64,000 nucleotides of DNA from Silene latifolia (GCF_048544455.1 NC_133537.1:67524134-67588133), one strand, 5' to 3'. Shown: positions 1 through 12,400, counted from the stretch's first letter. Notes: generated by a model from the letters alone, not told the origin. Made by a program: numbers and translations.

Positions 1-407
1 AATTTTTTTAATAATTTTTTTTAATAGTTTAATTAATGACAAAAATTGATCAATTATAAATATAAATATCATATAGTAAAGACAAATTAACTTGATTGAT
101 TTTTTTGTTTTTTTGAAGTAACTTGATTATTTTCTACTACGTATAATGTTCAATGAAGATCTGTTTTAGAAAAAATGAATGTATTTAATTTTTTCTATCA
201 TAAGCTCTTTAACATATGAATATGAATATATGAATAAGATTAATCAGAATAGAAATCGAGTTGATGAGAGGAGAGGAGAGGAGAGAGAGTAATTAAATGT
301 TGTGTAAATCATGGGGGGTCCAATATGCAGCCAATTCTCTCAAATTCATCGGCCAATCAGAAACCAAAGAAAACCCAACTTTTATACTATGCAGATATTT
401 AAACCAC
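1..407. other. AT-rich flank of CACTA-1, no gene seen
   Basis: No supportable reading frame or RNA gene. A GA-rich microsatellite lies at about 264-290. The stretch ends directly at the CACTACTACA terminus of the transposon that starts at 408. Confidence 0.6.
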
Positions 408-440
408 CACTACTACAATTACCTTGAGACAATGACGCTT
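408..440 (+). repeat. Left terminal inverted repeat and subterminal region of CACTA-1
   Basis: Starts CACTACTACA. Two GACGCTT motifs follow at about 434-452 and one degenerate AGCGTCG after them. About 70% of the first 33 bases match the right end in reverse complement. Confidence 0.85.
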
Positions 441-529
441 ATGGATTGACGCTTGTTTAGAGCGTCGAAGGCGCAAGAGCCCAACTAGGGCGTGGGGCCT
501 ACCCATGTGTGAAAATCTACTCTAAATTC

Positions 530-592
530 CATTAATCGCGGGTTTCGAAAAATTTCATTTTCATTAATCGCGGGTTTCGAAAAATTTCATTA
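530..592 (+). repeat. Tandem duplication, 32-bp period, two copies
   Basis: The unit beginning cattaatcgcgggtttcg occurs at 530-561 and again at 562-591, nearly identical. It lies between the CACTA left terminus and the captured exons. Confidence 0.85.
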
Positions 593-783
593 AAAAGATC
601 ACCACCTATTTTTATGTCAAACTATTAAAAAATTAACATAAATAAAATTCACTCAATCTTTCTTGATGTTCTGGAAACCACTACAAGACTTTATCATCTG
701 TTTCCTCCATCTCCTTTCTTTTTACTCTCACACATTGTAATTTTCAGTTTTTCTTGATTCACTCTTTCATCAATCTATTTTGA

Positions 784-1233
784 GGTAGCGGAGCATGTTA
801 TAATCGTCACATCACTATATTCTCTCGCTAAGGCCGTCTCTTTTAAGTCGGTATGTAGATCTCCTCTTTACTTCGAGCCTAATTTCTAGGGTTTGTAACA
901 TTTTACTTCCCCCCAATTTCATTGATTCTTTATATTATTTGGTTGATTAGGGTATGCGTTCAGGTCAGTCACGTCTTTTGTATTACATCCGTTGCTGTTC
1001 GTGTTCGTGGTAAATATTACATTTGTGTCGGCACTCTGAAGAAACTGCGTGTATGTTTGTGATTTATTAGGGTTTTGATTTATTTGATTAAATAAGAAAT
1101 GATGTGATTTTGCGGAAATTTTTGAGGTTTTGAGATTTGATTGATATATAGGATAAGCTATTGGATCAAACTAGTGCGTCGCATCTATTTAAGATTACTG
1201 AGTACATTGGCTTGCTTGCTACTGGAATGACAG
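784..1233 (+). pseudogene. Captured 5' gene fragment of a 20S proteasome alpha subunit (alpha-6/PAA type)
   Basis: Three exon-like blocks separated by GT...AG introns read as the N-terminal part of a plant 20S proteasome alpha-6 subunit, a component of the cytosolic and nuclear protein-degradation core. Exon 1 (784-850) reads NRHITIFSR*GRLF*V, with TAA stops at 829-831 and 844-846 where the family has Glu and Gln. Exon 2 (951-1050) reads YAF, then ITSVAVRVRGKYYICVGT and KKLR, with a 1-base deletion just before ITS. Exon 3 (1152-1233) reads DKLLDQTSASHLF then ITEYIGLLATGMT and ends in phase 1. The introns are 851-950 and 1051-1151. The start codon is lost and no later exons were found downstream, so only about 80 codons were captured. 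Stops plus the frameshift make it a pseudogene. The family call rests on recalled conservation of this N-terminus and was not searched. Confidence 0.8.
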
Positions 1234-3087
1234 GTATCGGCGAAGTAACGAATATTTACGCTTATTTTGTGTACGATGCGTAATTTGACTGTTTTATTTT
1301 GTATTATTATTATTATTATGTTACTGTTAGAATTTGCGCTTTGATCAGGGATTTACGCTTTGATTAGGGATTTGTGGAGTTAGTGTTATCGTTGTAATCA
1401 ATAGTTTCTGATTGTGCCATTAGATTCAGTTCTTATTCTCACTTTGTAATTTATAAGGTTTTTGTAGGTGTTTTCAAATACAACATTATTGTTTTTCATT
1501 TTCCTTCTTTTTTTGTTGGAGAATTTGTTTGGCTAATTTCCCTTCTAATTTCTCTTCAAAGTCCTTAATTTTCTCATCAGCGAGAGTTTATGATAACATC
1601 TCTCATACCCTTAATTGTTTGATAATTATTGTAATCTCGCTTCTTTCATGATCGTCTTATTTGTAATCTTGCTACTCAATCTTTTAAGCTCAAGATGAAC
1701 TAAATCTCCAAGGCGGCAATAAAGCTAAACTTTGTTAAGTTAGTATTTGTAGGTAGGGCATAGGTTACACAGTATCCAAATTTACTTGATCTTCTATGTC
1801 CTTTACTCATCAAGTTTTATACGGAGTAGATAATAATATAAACCTTCAAACAATGGAATTCTATTCCGTTAATGTGTGTTTGCTCCAATTTACATGACAT
1901 GATCATAAGTGAAATCACAAGATGAAATTATGATATATATTTGGATCATTTGTATATCTACCATTAATGGTCTTCTGTTTTCTCTGCAGTATCATTCTAC
2001 AAAGTTTGATCTTGGTTTAGGCTTATTCCGCACTAGCCTTGTTATTAGTGGCTCTCTATAAATAAACAATAGTAGCAGCTTAATTGTTATTTTGAGGCTT
2101 TTATTTGTTGAGCAATTTTTTATAATCTTGTTCATTTTATTACTCAAATGATATGAAATTCAGATCATATAGAAGTATTTTGAAATATAAAAATATGTTA
2201 CTAATACTACCGCTTTTGAAATAGAAGGTCGTCATTATCATTATTTCGAGTTAATTGTTGACATTCAAACCAGTTGTGATATTATGAAATCAGTATTATA
2301 ATTTTTTTTCTTTTTATTATAGGATGGAGCATGTACATTATTTCTGATAATCCTTGAGGCAGTGGACAATAATGCATTTATGAGACTAAAATGGATGTTC
2401 TATAGCTTGCACACACTAATACATCAATTCATTTTTTATTCATTGCTTTGTTACTATAGTTTCTGCCAGCTAATACTTGTTGGATATTTCACTTTGACTA
2501 AGGTTAGTTTTTATTATGCACTCGATAAACAAGTGATTGAATTATTGTTGTAGGAACCTTTCAATTCTTTATTATCGTAACATAATGTTTGTTCCCTAAC
2601 CTATTCTAACTCAGCCCCTGGTGTATGAGGTAACATCAAGAGGTCTTGAATATGGTTTTCTAAGTGTCTTCGGGCCTTTTTTTGTTTTTTTTTTTTAAGT
2701 TCAGCAACCTACTTTCACTTGACCCATAGTTTCTTTTAGTATAGTTGGTGCTTCAATCTAATAATATTTGTTTACTAAAAACATATTTTTCTTCTATCGG
2801 ACACATTTTGAACATCAACATTTCTAGTATTGTTTTCCTTTAGGTAAGTTGGTTTCTGGTTTAATTTTTCCATACATGCTAATGTGGGCATTTAGCTTGA
2901 AGATTAACGTTATTGTTGTCATGTGAAATTCGAAGCTTTTTAGATGATATTGCACCTTTTTGCAATGGAATTTTCCGTTGTTACTCGATGATTATAAATA
3001 TCCAAAGTAGTCGCTTCTTCATAACTACTCACTGTGTTTATTTATTATTTGTTCCTTGTTTTCTTATTAGTTTAGGAATGTTGATAA
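1234..3087. other. CACTA-1 left interior, no confident gene
   Basis: AT-rich, intron-like DNA. An acceptor-like tctctgcag at about 1982-1990 precedes a short open stretch (about 1991-2055) that I cannot assign. A 63-codon ORF at 2362-2553 has no recognisable family and is probably noise. No further proteasome exons were recognised. Confidence 0.5.
3083..3087. repeat. Target-site duplication gataa (left copy) of the Tekay-type element
   Basis: gataa at 3083-3087 is repeated exactly at 12401-12405, directly outside the two LTRs. Confidence 0.95.
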
Positions 3088-5418
3088 TGTGACACCCCTC
3101 GTTGAGGTAACTAAAAGTGACTAGTAAATCGTGGCGGAAACACGAGATTTTTAAAACTTTTAAGGCTTCCATTGAAGTCCAACGCGAGGTATCACTAACA
3201 CGATAAATAAGTTTAGACAGTTAAGTTTAAGTTTACAAAACAAGTCTATTTATTGGGGAAAAGATATCCCACGAATTAACATAGATTCGAAAAGTAGGTG
3301 AGTCTATTATGTGATAACTAAATAAGGTCCGAGGTAAGAACTCGCTAGCTCACACGGTCTTCCCCACTTAAGCTTCATCACCAACTTGTCATTCATAATA
3401 AATATGAAAGCCACGGTCGGTGGGGAGTAACTCGGGGTTCTCCGACCACAATATGTCAAAATACAAGTAATTAAGAATTTAATCAAATAAACAAGCATGA
3501 GAGTGAGATACTTACGGTGACGAGAGGATCATGATTAGTATACAAAATGCAATAAGAGTAGTTACGCATAAATGAGAGAAGAATAATTAGGTCAAACGGT
3601 CAAATATTGACTCAACTCAAATGTAAGACAAATTACAAAGTATAGACTCAAACAAGACAACCCTCTAGACTCCAACCTCTTGGTAGGACGACGATCATAA
3701 TACGGTCCTAGTCTAAACCTGGCCAGACTCTCGGGATGGACGACACCCGATTCGACAAACGATACCAAATCGTATCCAAGACTCGAAAAAATGGTACACC
3801 TAACCGTGCCCGAAAGTCGAGTAACCTCAAGCGGAACCTTGTCACCTAACCGTGACCCCCGGTCCGAAAAAGGCGGAAGAAAAAATAGCCCAACTCGGAA
3901 ACAATGGCACCTAACCGTGACCCAATGTCCGAGGGCAAATAAATAGGGAATGTCGAGTAGTCTCACAATGTAAAACGTCACACTCGGGTCCGAACAAGAA
4001 CCATAACCATTATGCATGATCATAACATTAATGAGTCTTAAAGTAACCAATTATCGATAGGAAAGAAGATACATGCATAGCTCAATCATTATTGGAGGTC
4101 GCAAGTGAAATAGAACAAACAGGGGACTCAGTAGGGTGGTGTACCGGCCGCCAAGCCCCGGGTGGGACAACATGCCAAAATCGAAATTTAATAAAACTTA
4201 CGAGTGCACTCCCAGTAGGTCAAGGACCGGCCGCCGATCACCACCGGTGGGACTACTGACCAAATTTCAAAAACTCATAAAACCTTGATTGCACTCCCGG
4301 CCGGTCGATGGGCCGCCACGATCACCCTAGGTGGGAATACGCCCAAACTCAAAATCACCTAAAATCCTCGGTGTACTCCTCACCGGTCAAGAGCCGCCGG
4401 TCACCCTACTGGGACTCTGAGCTTTCTAAAATGTGTCCAAAACTTACAGGATCTCCCAACCGGTCAAGACCGGCCGATCACCCGGTGGGACTACAAACAC
4501 GCAAATTCAGGCAAAACACTTCCAAATCATTTGAAACCAACAAAAATCGTTTCTCATCAATTGTTTACGTATCCTAGCATGATTCTAACTCGGAAAAACA
4601 ACATATTTGAGCATGTGAATGGGTAATTTCGGATTCAAGAGATGTAGCATGAGATTTTCATCCAAACATGTGAGAATTGCAAACAAGCATGACATTCAAC
4701 AACCAAATTAGCACCAATCATGGAAGATACAACTTTTAACATTCATATGAGATTATAACTACATAAAACCACACAATTTTAACATAAAAGTCGAGTAACC
4801 CATCACCGTTACCTTTTTCCACTTCAATCTTCTAAAGACTCGTCAATGATGTAGCTATCCTCCTCCGGGTTGTCCAAGTTCTCCCTAAACACAAAAATAA
4901 AGGTATTAAGTCAAGAATCCACATCCTTGAAAGATGAGAATTTTGAAAAAGAGGAAAAGATGGCAACTTTCTTACTTAGAAACAAGGGAAATGAGAAAAG
5001 GAAGAGAATGGCGCGAAAAGGAACGAGATTGGTGAAGAATTGAGTGAATTATGGTGATTTTAGGGTTGAGAGCAAGGGTTTAACAATGGTGGAGTGGTTG
5101 TTGGGAAATTTCAGAAATTACAAGTGAGGGAGATGAAGTTGTGAGGGTTTAGTTGAGGTTTTGTGTAGAGAAAAGAGGGGGAAAAAGGCCCATGAGTCAA
5201 GTTAAGTCCAATAACTCAAAATGAGTCGGTATCCACTAGAATTTTCGTCCCAAGTCTACTATAACTCGAGACGGAGAATAATATTATTAAAATCTACACT
5301 ATTATTACCGTTACACGGCTATGGCGATATTTTATGAAAATAAGCTTTAAATAATAATTATTTAATAAAAATTACTTAAAAATTTATTTAAAATATAAGG
5401 AAAGCGCGGGGTGTTACA
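3088..5418 (-). repeat. 3' LTR of the Tekay-type element (left copy)
   Basis: 2331 bp, beginning TGTGACACCCC and ending GGGTGTTACA on the plus strand. It pairs with 10073-12400. It contains five GC-rich hairpin units at about 4130-4490 that differ strongly from those in the other LTR. Confidence 0.95.
4125..4495. repeat. Five imperfect GC-rich tandem units (CCGG/ACCGG hairpin cores) in the left LTR
   Basis: Units of roughly 70-80 bp alternate a GC-rich core (CTCCC, CCGGTC, GACCGG, CACCC...GGGAC) with an AT-rich spacer. The spacers match the other LTR (11107-11478) almost exactly, whereas the cores differ by many substitutions and indels. Confidence 0.75.
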
Positions 5419-5432
5419 ATCATCCCACCTTT
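5419..5432 (-). other. Polypurine tract of the Tekay-type element
   Basis: The minus strand reads AAAGGTGGGATGAT immediately upstream of the 3' LTR. This is the expected position of the plus-strand DNA primer. Confidence 0.8.
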
Positions 5433-5474
5433 AAAAAGTTTCGCCCTCGAAACTTGAAACGAAAAGGTATTACC

Positions 5475-8400
5475 TTAAGAAAACAAACTAGGGTACTTGA
5501 CACGCATGGAAGCCTCCGGCTCCCAAGTCTCTTCTTCTACATCACCACACTTCCACAAAACCTTCACCAAGGGCACCACTTTGCTCCTTAGCTTCTTCTC
5601 CTTCTTATCCAAGATACGAATCGGTCTCTCCTCGAAAGAAAGACTAGGCTCAAGCTCGGGAATCTCATTTTGCAACACATGACTAGGGTCGCTAATGTAT
5701 TTCCTAAGTTGAGAAACATGAAAGACATCATGAACTTTACCCAAACTTGGGGGCAAATCCAACTTATAAGCCACGGCACCAATCCTCTTTATCACTTCAT
5801 AAGGTCCAATGTACTTTGGGCTCAACTTCCCTTTGACTCCAAATCTCTTTACTCCTTTCATCGGGGACACTTTCAAGAACACTTTATCTCCAACTTCAAA
5901 TTCCAAGGGTCGACGGCGAACATCGGCATAGGATTTTTGACGATCTTGGGCGGCTTTCATTCTTTCACGGATGAGCTTCACTTGATCAATTGTCTCGGCT
6001 AACTTGTCGGGTCCTAGATCACGAACATCACTTGCTTGATCCCAACAAATCGGGCTACGACATTTCCTTCCATAAAGGGCTTCATAAGGGGCCATCTTGA
6101 TAGAAGCATGATAACTATTGTTGTAAGAAAATTCCACCAAAGGTAAGCTCTTCTCCCAACTAGAATGAAAATCAAGGGCACAAGCACGCAACAAGTCTTC
6201 TAGAGTTTGAATCGTCCTCTCGGATTGTCCATCGGTAGCGGCATGAAAAGCGGTACTCATCAACAACTTGCTACCCATAGCATCTTGCAAAGCTTTCCAA
6301 AATCTTGAACAAAAACGCGGGTCGCGATCCGAAACGATCTCCTTAGGAACACCATGGTAACGAACGATCTCTTCAACATAAGCACTAGCAAGACGGTCTA
6401 AACTCCAAGTCTCTTTGATAGGAATGAACCTAGCACACTTGGTCAACCTATCCACAACAACCCATACGGCATCCTTTCCACCAACGGTCTTAGGCAAAGC
6501 CATCACAAAATCCATGGAAATGGACTCCCACTTCCATAAAGGAACATCTAATGGTTGTAGCAAACCACCGGGTCTCTTATGCTCAATCTTCACTTGTTGA
6601 CAAGTAAGACACCTTCCAACATATGACACAATGTCATTCTTCATGTTAGGCCACCAAAATTGAAGCTTCAAATCCTTATACATCTTGTCTCCTCCGGGGT
6701 GAATCGAATAAGGTGATAGATGAGCTTCATCTAGAACTCTCTTCCTCAAGTCAACGGCATCGGGCACATACATGCGTCCTCGGTAACGGAGGTAACCTCT
6801 AGCATCAATCTCACAATCCTTTGCTTTCCCTTCAAGAAGCTTGGCTTGAAAACTTTTAAATGTAGCGTCGTCCATAAGGCTATCTAGAATCTCACGGTGA
6901 AGAACGGGCTCGGCAACCATAGCACCAAGATAATCAAAACCACTCTCTACAAGTTGCAAACTCAACTTACGAAACTCGGCATAAAGGTCATCGGGGAGCA
7001 CACGAATGGCACTCAAGGAATGAGTAGACTTCCTACTAAGGGCATCGGCAACCACATTTGCCTTTCCTTCATGATACAACAACTCCATGTCGTAATCATT
7101 CACCAACTCCAACCATCGTCGTTGTCTCATATTCAAATCCTTTTGGGTGAAGATGTACCTCAAACTCTTATGGTCGGTGTAGATACGGCAATGGACTCCA
7201 ATGAGGTAGTGTCTCCACATCTTCAAAGCATGAACGATGGCGGCTAATTCCAAATCATGAGTGGGATAGTTCACCTCATGAACTCTCAATTGTCGCGAAG
7301 CATAGGCAACAACTCTTCTATTTTGCATAAGAACACAACCCAAACCCATCTTAGAAGCATCACAAAACACATCAAAGTCAACGCCATCCTCGGGCAAGGT
7401 CAACACGGGAGCGGTAGTCAACCTCTTCTTCAACTCTTGGAATGCACTTTCACAAGCTTCGGTCCACACAAACTTGGTCTCCTTCTTCAAAAGTTGAGTC
7501 ATCGGTCTAGCAAGCTTCGAAAAATCTTTCACAAAGCGACGGTAGTAACCCGCCAAACCCAAGAAACTACGGATTTCACCAACATCGGTTGGACTCTTCC
7601 ACTCAATCACGGCTTCAATCTTCGAAGGATCTACCATGACACCATCCTTAGATATCACATGGCCTAGGAAAGACACCTTAGACAACCAAAATTCGCACTT
7701 GGAGAATTTGGCAAACCACTTTTGACGACGGAGGATTCCCAAAATGATACGGAGGTGATTGGCATGCTCTTCTTCGGACTTGGAAAAGATGAGGATATCG
7801 TCAATGAAAACCACAACACACTTGTCTAAGAACTCACTAAAGGTCCGGTTCATTTGGTCCATGAAGATAGAAGGGGCATTGGTTAAACCAAAGGGCATCA
7901 CCTTAAACTCGAAATGTCCATATCTCGTGCTAAAGGCGGTCTTAGGGATATCGGACTCACGAACGGGAATTTGATGATAACCGGATCTCAAATCAATCTT
8001 GGAGAAAGTAGAAGCACCTTTGAGTTGATCAAACAAATCTTCAATCCTTGGTAGAGGATACTTGTTCTTGATGGTAACACGGTTAAGCTCACGGTAGTCA
8101 ATGCAAAGTCTCATGGATCCATCTTTCTTCTTCACAAAGAGAACGGGAGCACCCCAAGGCGAGGCACTAGGTCTAATGAATCCTTTCTCAATCATCTCAT
8201 CAAGTTGCTTCCTCAACTCCTTCAACTCGGTTGGCGCCATACGGTACGGGGCTTTAGCAATCGGTCCGGTTCCGGGTACAAGGTCGATAGAAAACTCAAC
8301 ATCACGCTCGGGAGGAATTCCGGGCAATTCTTCGGGAAAGACATCGGGGAACTCACAAACCACGGGCACTTCCTCGATCTTCGGTAGGGAAGGGGAGGTA

Positions 8401-9899
8401 GAAGTCACCACACAAAGGAAGATTTGGTAACCTTTCCTCCTCATACTCATCAACTTCAAAGCGGAAATCAACTTCACACCTTCTTGGGAACGGACTCCTC
8501 TATATGACACACGAGTGCCTAGCGGACTCTTGAGGCAAATCTTTTGGTCTCTACACTCGAATCTTGCATCATACTTTGACAACCAATCCATACCCAAAAT
8601 TACATCGAATTCCTCAAGGGGAAAACGAAGTAGGTTAGCGGGGAATAAGGTTCCCGAAATAGAGATAGGAATGTCGGAGAAAGAAAGGGAACAAGAGAAC
8701 ATTTCTCCGGAAGGTAAGGATATAGAAGTTTCCTCACTAGGAATTGGTTCAATGGCTAGCTTTTCGGAGAATTTGGAAGATATAAAAGATAAAGATGCGC
8801 CGGTATCAAATAGAATAAGGCAAGGTTGATCAAAAATTGAGAACATACCCGTAATGATATCGAGATGAGCGGCGGCTTCGGCTCGACTCATGACAAAGAT
8901 AGTTCCTCTTGGCCTAGCATTTGGAGTAGGAGCATTCTTCTTCTCGGGGCAATCGGCAACACGATGTCCGGGCTTCTTACAATGAAAGCAAGTCAAGGGC
9001 TTGCCATAACATCCAACTCCGGGGTGTAGAGCTTGTCTACAATGGTAACACTTACGGTCCTTCTCAAGTTCATTGGTTGGTGTGGGAACTTGTCCTCTAG
9101 ATTCTTGAACTCTTGGTCCTTGTCCTCCATGGTCTTGCATCCTTGGCACAAACCTCCTCTTGTTGGCATAGTTGGAAGTAGAAGGCACAAATGGTCTCTT
9201 GCCATGAAAGTTAGAACGATAAGAATGAGAAGAGGAGTGGATTTTGGAATCTTCTTCAATGGCCTTCAAAGAGCTTTCGGCCCAAATAGCATCATCATAA
9301 ACTTCCACAAAGGTAGTTGAGCTTCTTCTCACCATGCTTTCCACCTTAGGGTTCAACTTGTTCTTGTAGAAGTAGACACGATCTTCTTCATCTTTCACGA
9401 ACTTGGAGGCATAATGAGCAAGTTCATTAAACTTGTCGGTGTAGGCTTGAATTGATAGCTTCCCTTGCTTGAAATCCATGAATTCCTTCAATCTTTGTTG
9501 CTTGAGCTCCTTAGGGTAGAAGCGAGTCTCCACGAGTGACTTGAAGCGGTTCCAATCAAAGTTGGGGTCTTGAGTAGCGGTAGGACCGGTCAAAGTCCAC
9601 CACCTATCGGCTTCCTTCACAAGAAAGTGAGAGGCTAACCTCACCTTGTCCTCCTCTCGGGCATCAAAGAGAGAGAAGTTCTTCTCCATATCACGAAACC
9701 ATTCCGAGAGAGCAACGGGATCCACTTCACCACCATAGGTCTTAGCCTTGTTCCTTGCTAGTTGACTTGCAATCCAAGCATAGCTTCCTTGACGGTTAGC
9801 TTCATGTAGAGGGGGAGCGGGTTGAACATTTTGTTGATTAGCAAGCACTTGGGTGAGGGCTTGCATGATCGCATTTTCCACAACGGTTGGTCGTGCCAT
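5475..9899 (-). CDS. Gag-pol polyprotein with chromodomain, Ty3/gypsy chromovirus, intact ORF
   Basis: A 1474-residue ORF holds every function for reverse transcription and integration of the element. Domains in order: Gag about 85-205; two CX2CX4HX4C knuckles at 284-297 and 304-317; aspartic protease FDTGAS at 364-369; reverse transcriptase about 575-735 with catalytic FIDD at 698-701; RNase H about 840-955; integrase zinc finger with H1060, H1067, C1097 and C1100; integrase core D1130, D1191 and E1227 (D35E spacing); chromodomain about 1415-1470. No stop or frameshift is seen. The integrase motif before DGQSER is HAAT rather than the usual HPQT. The start is the first Met of the open frame, about 160 bases inside the 5' LTR. 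Lineage (Tekay/Del) is inferred from the chromodomain and layout. Confidence 0.95.
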   Translation of the reverse strand: MARPTVVENAIMQALTQVLANQQNVQPAPPLHEANRQGSYAWIASQLARNKAKTYGGEVDPVALSEWFRDMEKNFSLFDAREEDKVRLASHFLVKEADRWWTLTGPTATQDPNFDWNRFKSLVETRFYPKELKQQRLKEFMDFKQGKLSIQAYTDKFNELAHYASKFVKDEEDRVYFYKNKLNPKVESMVRRSSTTFVEVYDDAIWAESSLKAIEEDSKIHSSSHSYRSNFHGKRPFVPSTSNYANKRRFVPRMQDHGGQGPRVQESRGQVPTPTNELEKDRKCYHCRQALHPGVGCYGKPLTCFHCKKPGHRVADCPEKKNAPTPNARPRGTIFVMSRAEAAAHLDIITGMFSIFDQPCLILFDTGASLSFISSKFSEKLAIEPIPSEETSISLPSGEMFSCSLSFSDIPISISGTLFPANLLRFPLEEFDVILGMDWLSKYDARFECRDQKICLKSPLGTRVSYRGVRSQEGVKLISALKLMSMRRKGYQIFLCVVTSTSPSLPKIEEVPVVCEFPDVFPEELPGIPPERDVEFSIDLVPGTGPIAKAPYRMAPTELKELRKQLDEMIEKGFIRPSASPWGAPVLFVKKKDGSMRLCIDYRELNRVTIKNKYPLPRIEDLFDQLKGASTFSKIDLRSGYHQIPVRESDIPKTAFSTRYGHFEFKVMPFGLTNAPSIFMDQMNRTFSEFLDKCVVVFIDDILIFSKSEEEHANHLRIILGILRRQKWFAKFSKCEFWLSKVSFLGHVISKDGVMVDPSKIEAVIEWKSPTDVGEIRSFLGLAGYYRRFVKDFSKLARPMTQLLKKETKFVWTEACESAFQELKKRLTTAPVLTLPEDGVDFDVFCDASKMGLGCVLMQNRRVVAYASRQLRVHEVNYPTHDLELAAIVHALKMWRHYLIGVHCRIYTDHKSLRYIFTQKDLNMRQRRWLELVNDYDMELLYHEGKANVVADALSRKSTHSLSAIRVLPDDLYAEFRKLSLQLVESGFDYLGAMVAEPVLHREILDSLMDDATFKSFQAKLLEGKAKDCEIDARGYLRYRGRMYVPDAVDLRKRVLDEAHLSPYSIHPGGDKMYKDLKLQFWWPNMKNDIVSYVGRCLTCQQVKIEHKRPGGLLQPLDVPLWKWESISMDFVMALPKTVGGKDAVWVVVDRLTKCARFIPIKETWSLDRLASAYVEEIVRYHGVPKEIVSDRDPRFCSRFWKALQDAMGSKLLMSTAFHAATDGQSERTIQTLEDLLRACALDFHSSWEKSLPLVEFSYNNSYHASIKMAPYEALYGRKCRSPICWDQASDVRDLGPDKLAETIDQVKLIRERMKAAQDRQKSYADVRRRPLEFEVGDKVFLKVSPMKGVKRFGVKGKLSPKYIGPYEVIKRIGAVAYKLDLPPSLGKVHDVFHVSQLRKYISDPSHVLQNEIPELEPSLSFEERPIRILDKKEKKLRSKVVPLVKVLWKCGDVEEETWEPEASMRVKYPSLFS

Positions 9900-10058
9900 C
9901 TTCTTTGCACAAGAGTAAACAAGTTAGAACCTATCACAAAGCATACACAAAAAGGCTACCAACTTAGGTCCTTAATTCTACCCATCTCTCATTCATTATT
10001 CAAGGTCAAGTAAGAATTTTAAGTTGGGGTACACGTGTGTGCGTCGGGAGCAATACAT

Positions 10059-10070
10059 GCTCTGATACCA
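10059..10070 (-). other. Primer-binding site for tRNA-iMet, Tekay-type element
   Basis: The minus strand reads TGGTATCAGAGC two bases inside the 5' LTR (right copy). This is the classical complement of the 3' end of initiator tRNA-Met. Confidence 0.92.
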
Positions 10071-10072
10071 AC

Positions 10073-12400
10073 TGTGACACCCCTCGTTGAGGTAAGTAAA
10101 AGTGACTAGTAAATCGTGGCGGAAACACGAGATTTTTAAAACTTTTAAGGCTTCCATTGAAGTCCAACGCGAGGTATCACTAACACGATAAATAAGTTTA
10201 GACAGTTAAGTTTAAGTTTACAAAACAAGTCTATTTATTGGGGAAAAGATATCCCACGAATTAACATAGATTCGAAAAGTAGGTGAGTCTATTATGTGAT
10301 AACTAAATAAGGTCCGAGGTAAGAACTCGCTAGCTCACACGGTCTTCCCCACTTAAGCTTCATCACCAACCTGTCATTCATAATAGATATGAAAGCCACA
10401 GTCAGTGGGGAGTAACTCAGGGTTCTCCCAGCCACAATATGTCAAAATACAAGTAATTAAGAATTTAATCAAATAAACAAGCATGAGAGTGAGATACTTA
10501 CGGTGACGAGAGGATCATGATTAGTATACAAAATGCAATAAGAGTAGTTACGCATAAATGAGAGAAGAATAATTAGGTCAAACGGTCAAATATTGACTCA
10601 ACTCAAATGTAAGACAAATTACAAAGTATAGACTCAAACAAGACAACCCTCTAGACTCCAACCTCTTGGTAGGACGACGATCATAATACGGTCCTAGTCT
10701 AAACCTGGCCAGACTCTCGGGATGGACGACACCCGATTCGACAAACGATACCAAATCGTATCCAAGACTCGAAAAAATGGTACACCTAACCGTGCCCGAA
10801 AGTCGAGTAACCTCAAGCGGAACCTTGTCACCTAACCGTGACCCCCGGTCCGAAAAAGGCGGAAGGAAAAATAGCCCAACTCGGAAACAATGTCACCTAA
10901 CCGTGACCCAATGTCCGAGGGCAAATAAATAGGGAATGTCGAGTAGTCTCACAATGTAAAACGTCACACTCGGGTCCGAACAAGAACCATAACCATTATG
11001 CATGATCATAACATTAATGAGTCTTAAAGTAACCAATTATCGATAGGAAAGAAGATACATGCATAGCTCAATCATTATTGGAGGTCGCAAGTGAAATAGA
11101 ACAAACAGGGGACTCCCAGTAGGGTGGTGTCGGCGCCAAGACCACCGGGCCGGGACAACATGCCAAAATCGAAATTTAATAAAACTTACAAAGCACTCCC
11201 CCGGTCGGATGAGACCGAGCCGCAAATCACCCTACTGGGACTACACCAAATTTCAAAAACTCATAAAACCTTGATGCACTCCCGGTCAAGAGACCGCCGC
11301 CATCACCCTACTGGGAATACGCCCAAACTCAAAATCACCTAAAATCCTCGGTGTACTCCCCCGGTCAAGAGGCCGGTCACCCTACTGGGACTACATGCTT
11401 TCTAAAATGTGTCCAAAACTTACAGGATCTCCCAAACCGGTCGATGAGAGCCACGGCCATCACCCTGGGACTACAAACACGCAAATTCCATGCAAAACAC
11501 TTCCAAATCATTTGAAACCAACAAAAATCGTTTCTCATCAATTGTTTACGTATCCTAGCATGATTCTAACTCGGAAAAACAACATATTTGAGCATGTGAA
11601 TGGGTAATTTCGGATTCAAGAGATGTAGCATGAGATTTTCATCCAAACATGTGAGAATTGCAAACAAGCATGACATTCAACAACCAAATTAGCACCAATC
11701 ATGGAAGATACAACTTTTAACATTCATATGAGATTATAACTACATAAAACCACACAATTTTAACATAAAAGTCGAGTAACCCATCACCGTTACCTTTTTC
11801 CACTTCAATCTTCTAAAGACTCGTCAATGATGTAGCTATCCTCCTCCGGGTTGTCCAAGTTCTCCCCTAAACACAAAAATAAAGATATTAAGTCAAGAAT
11901 CCACATCCTTGAAAGATGAGAATTTCGAAAAAGAGGAAAAGATGGCAACTTTCTTACTTAGAAACAAGGGAAATGAGAAAAGGAAGAGAATGGCGCGAAA
12001 AGGAACGAGATTGGTGAAGAATTGAGTGAATTATGGTGATTTTAGGGTTGAGAGCAAGGGTTTAACAATGGTGGAGTGGTTGTTGGGAAATTTCAGAAAT
12101 TACAAGTGAGGGAGATGAAGTTGTGAGGGTTTAGTTGAGGTTTTGTGTAGAGAAAAGAGGGGGAAAAAGGCCCATGAGTCAAGTTAAGTCCAATAACTCA
12201 AAATGAGTCGGTATCCACTAGAATTTTCGTCCCAAGTCTACTATAACTCGAGACGGAGAATAATATTATTAAAATCTACACTATTATTACCGTTACACGG
12301 CTATGGCGATATTTTATGAAAATAAGCTTTAAATAATAATTATTTAATAAAAATTACTTAAAAATTTATTTAAAATATAAGGAAAGCGCGGGGTGTTACA
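10073..12400 (-). repeat. 5' LTR of the Tekay-type element (right copy)
   Basis: 2328 bp, TGTGACACCCC...GGGTGTTACA, followed by gataa at 12401-12405. Nearly identical to 3088-5418 except for a cluster around 10370-10435 and the GC-rich units at about 11107-11478. Confidence 0.95.
11107..11478. repeat. Five imperfect GC-rich tandem units in the right LTR
   Basis: Counterpart of 4125-4495. The cores keep CACCCTACTGGGA more regularly than in the left LTR. Small ORFs crossing these units are chance. Confidence 0.75.

Larger units (their letters stand above)
3088..12400 (-). mobile_element. Full-length Ty3/gypsy LTR retrotransposon, chromovirus (Tekay/Del-like), nested in CACTA-1
   Basis: The LTRs run TGTGACACCCC...GGGGTGTTACA and are bounded by a perfect gataa duplication. 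The coding strand is minus, so the right LTR is the 5' LTR. A tRNA-iMet primer-binding site adjoins it and a polypurine tract adjoins the left LTR. The single gag-pol ORF is intact and carries a C-terminal chromodomain, the mark of chromoviruses. Outside two divergence patches the LTRs differ at only roughly a dozen sites over about 1.9 kb, so the insertion is young and possibly still competent. It disrupts the interior of the CACTA transposon. Confidence 0.95.

Noticed and set aside
4308-4577. ORFs of 60-152 codons within the Tekay LTRs
   Set aside because: They cross GC-rich repeat units, differ between the two LTR copies and have no domain resemblance.
5497-9320. Plus-strand ORFs opposite the Tekay gag-pol
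   Set aside because: They are antisense shadows of a strongly supported 1474-codon polyprotein.
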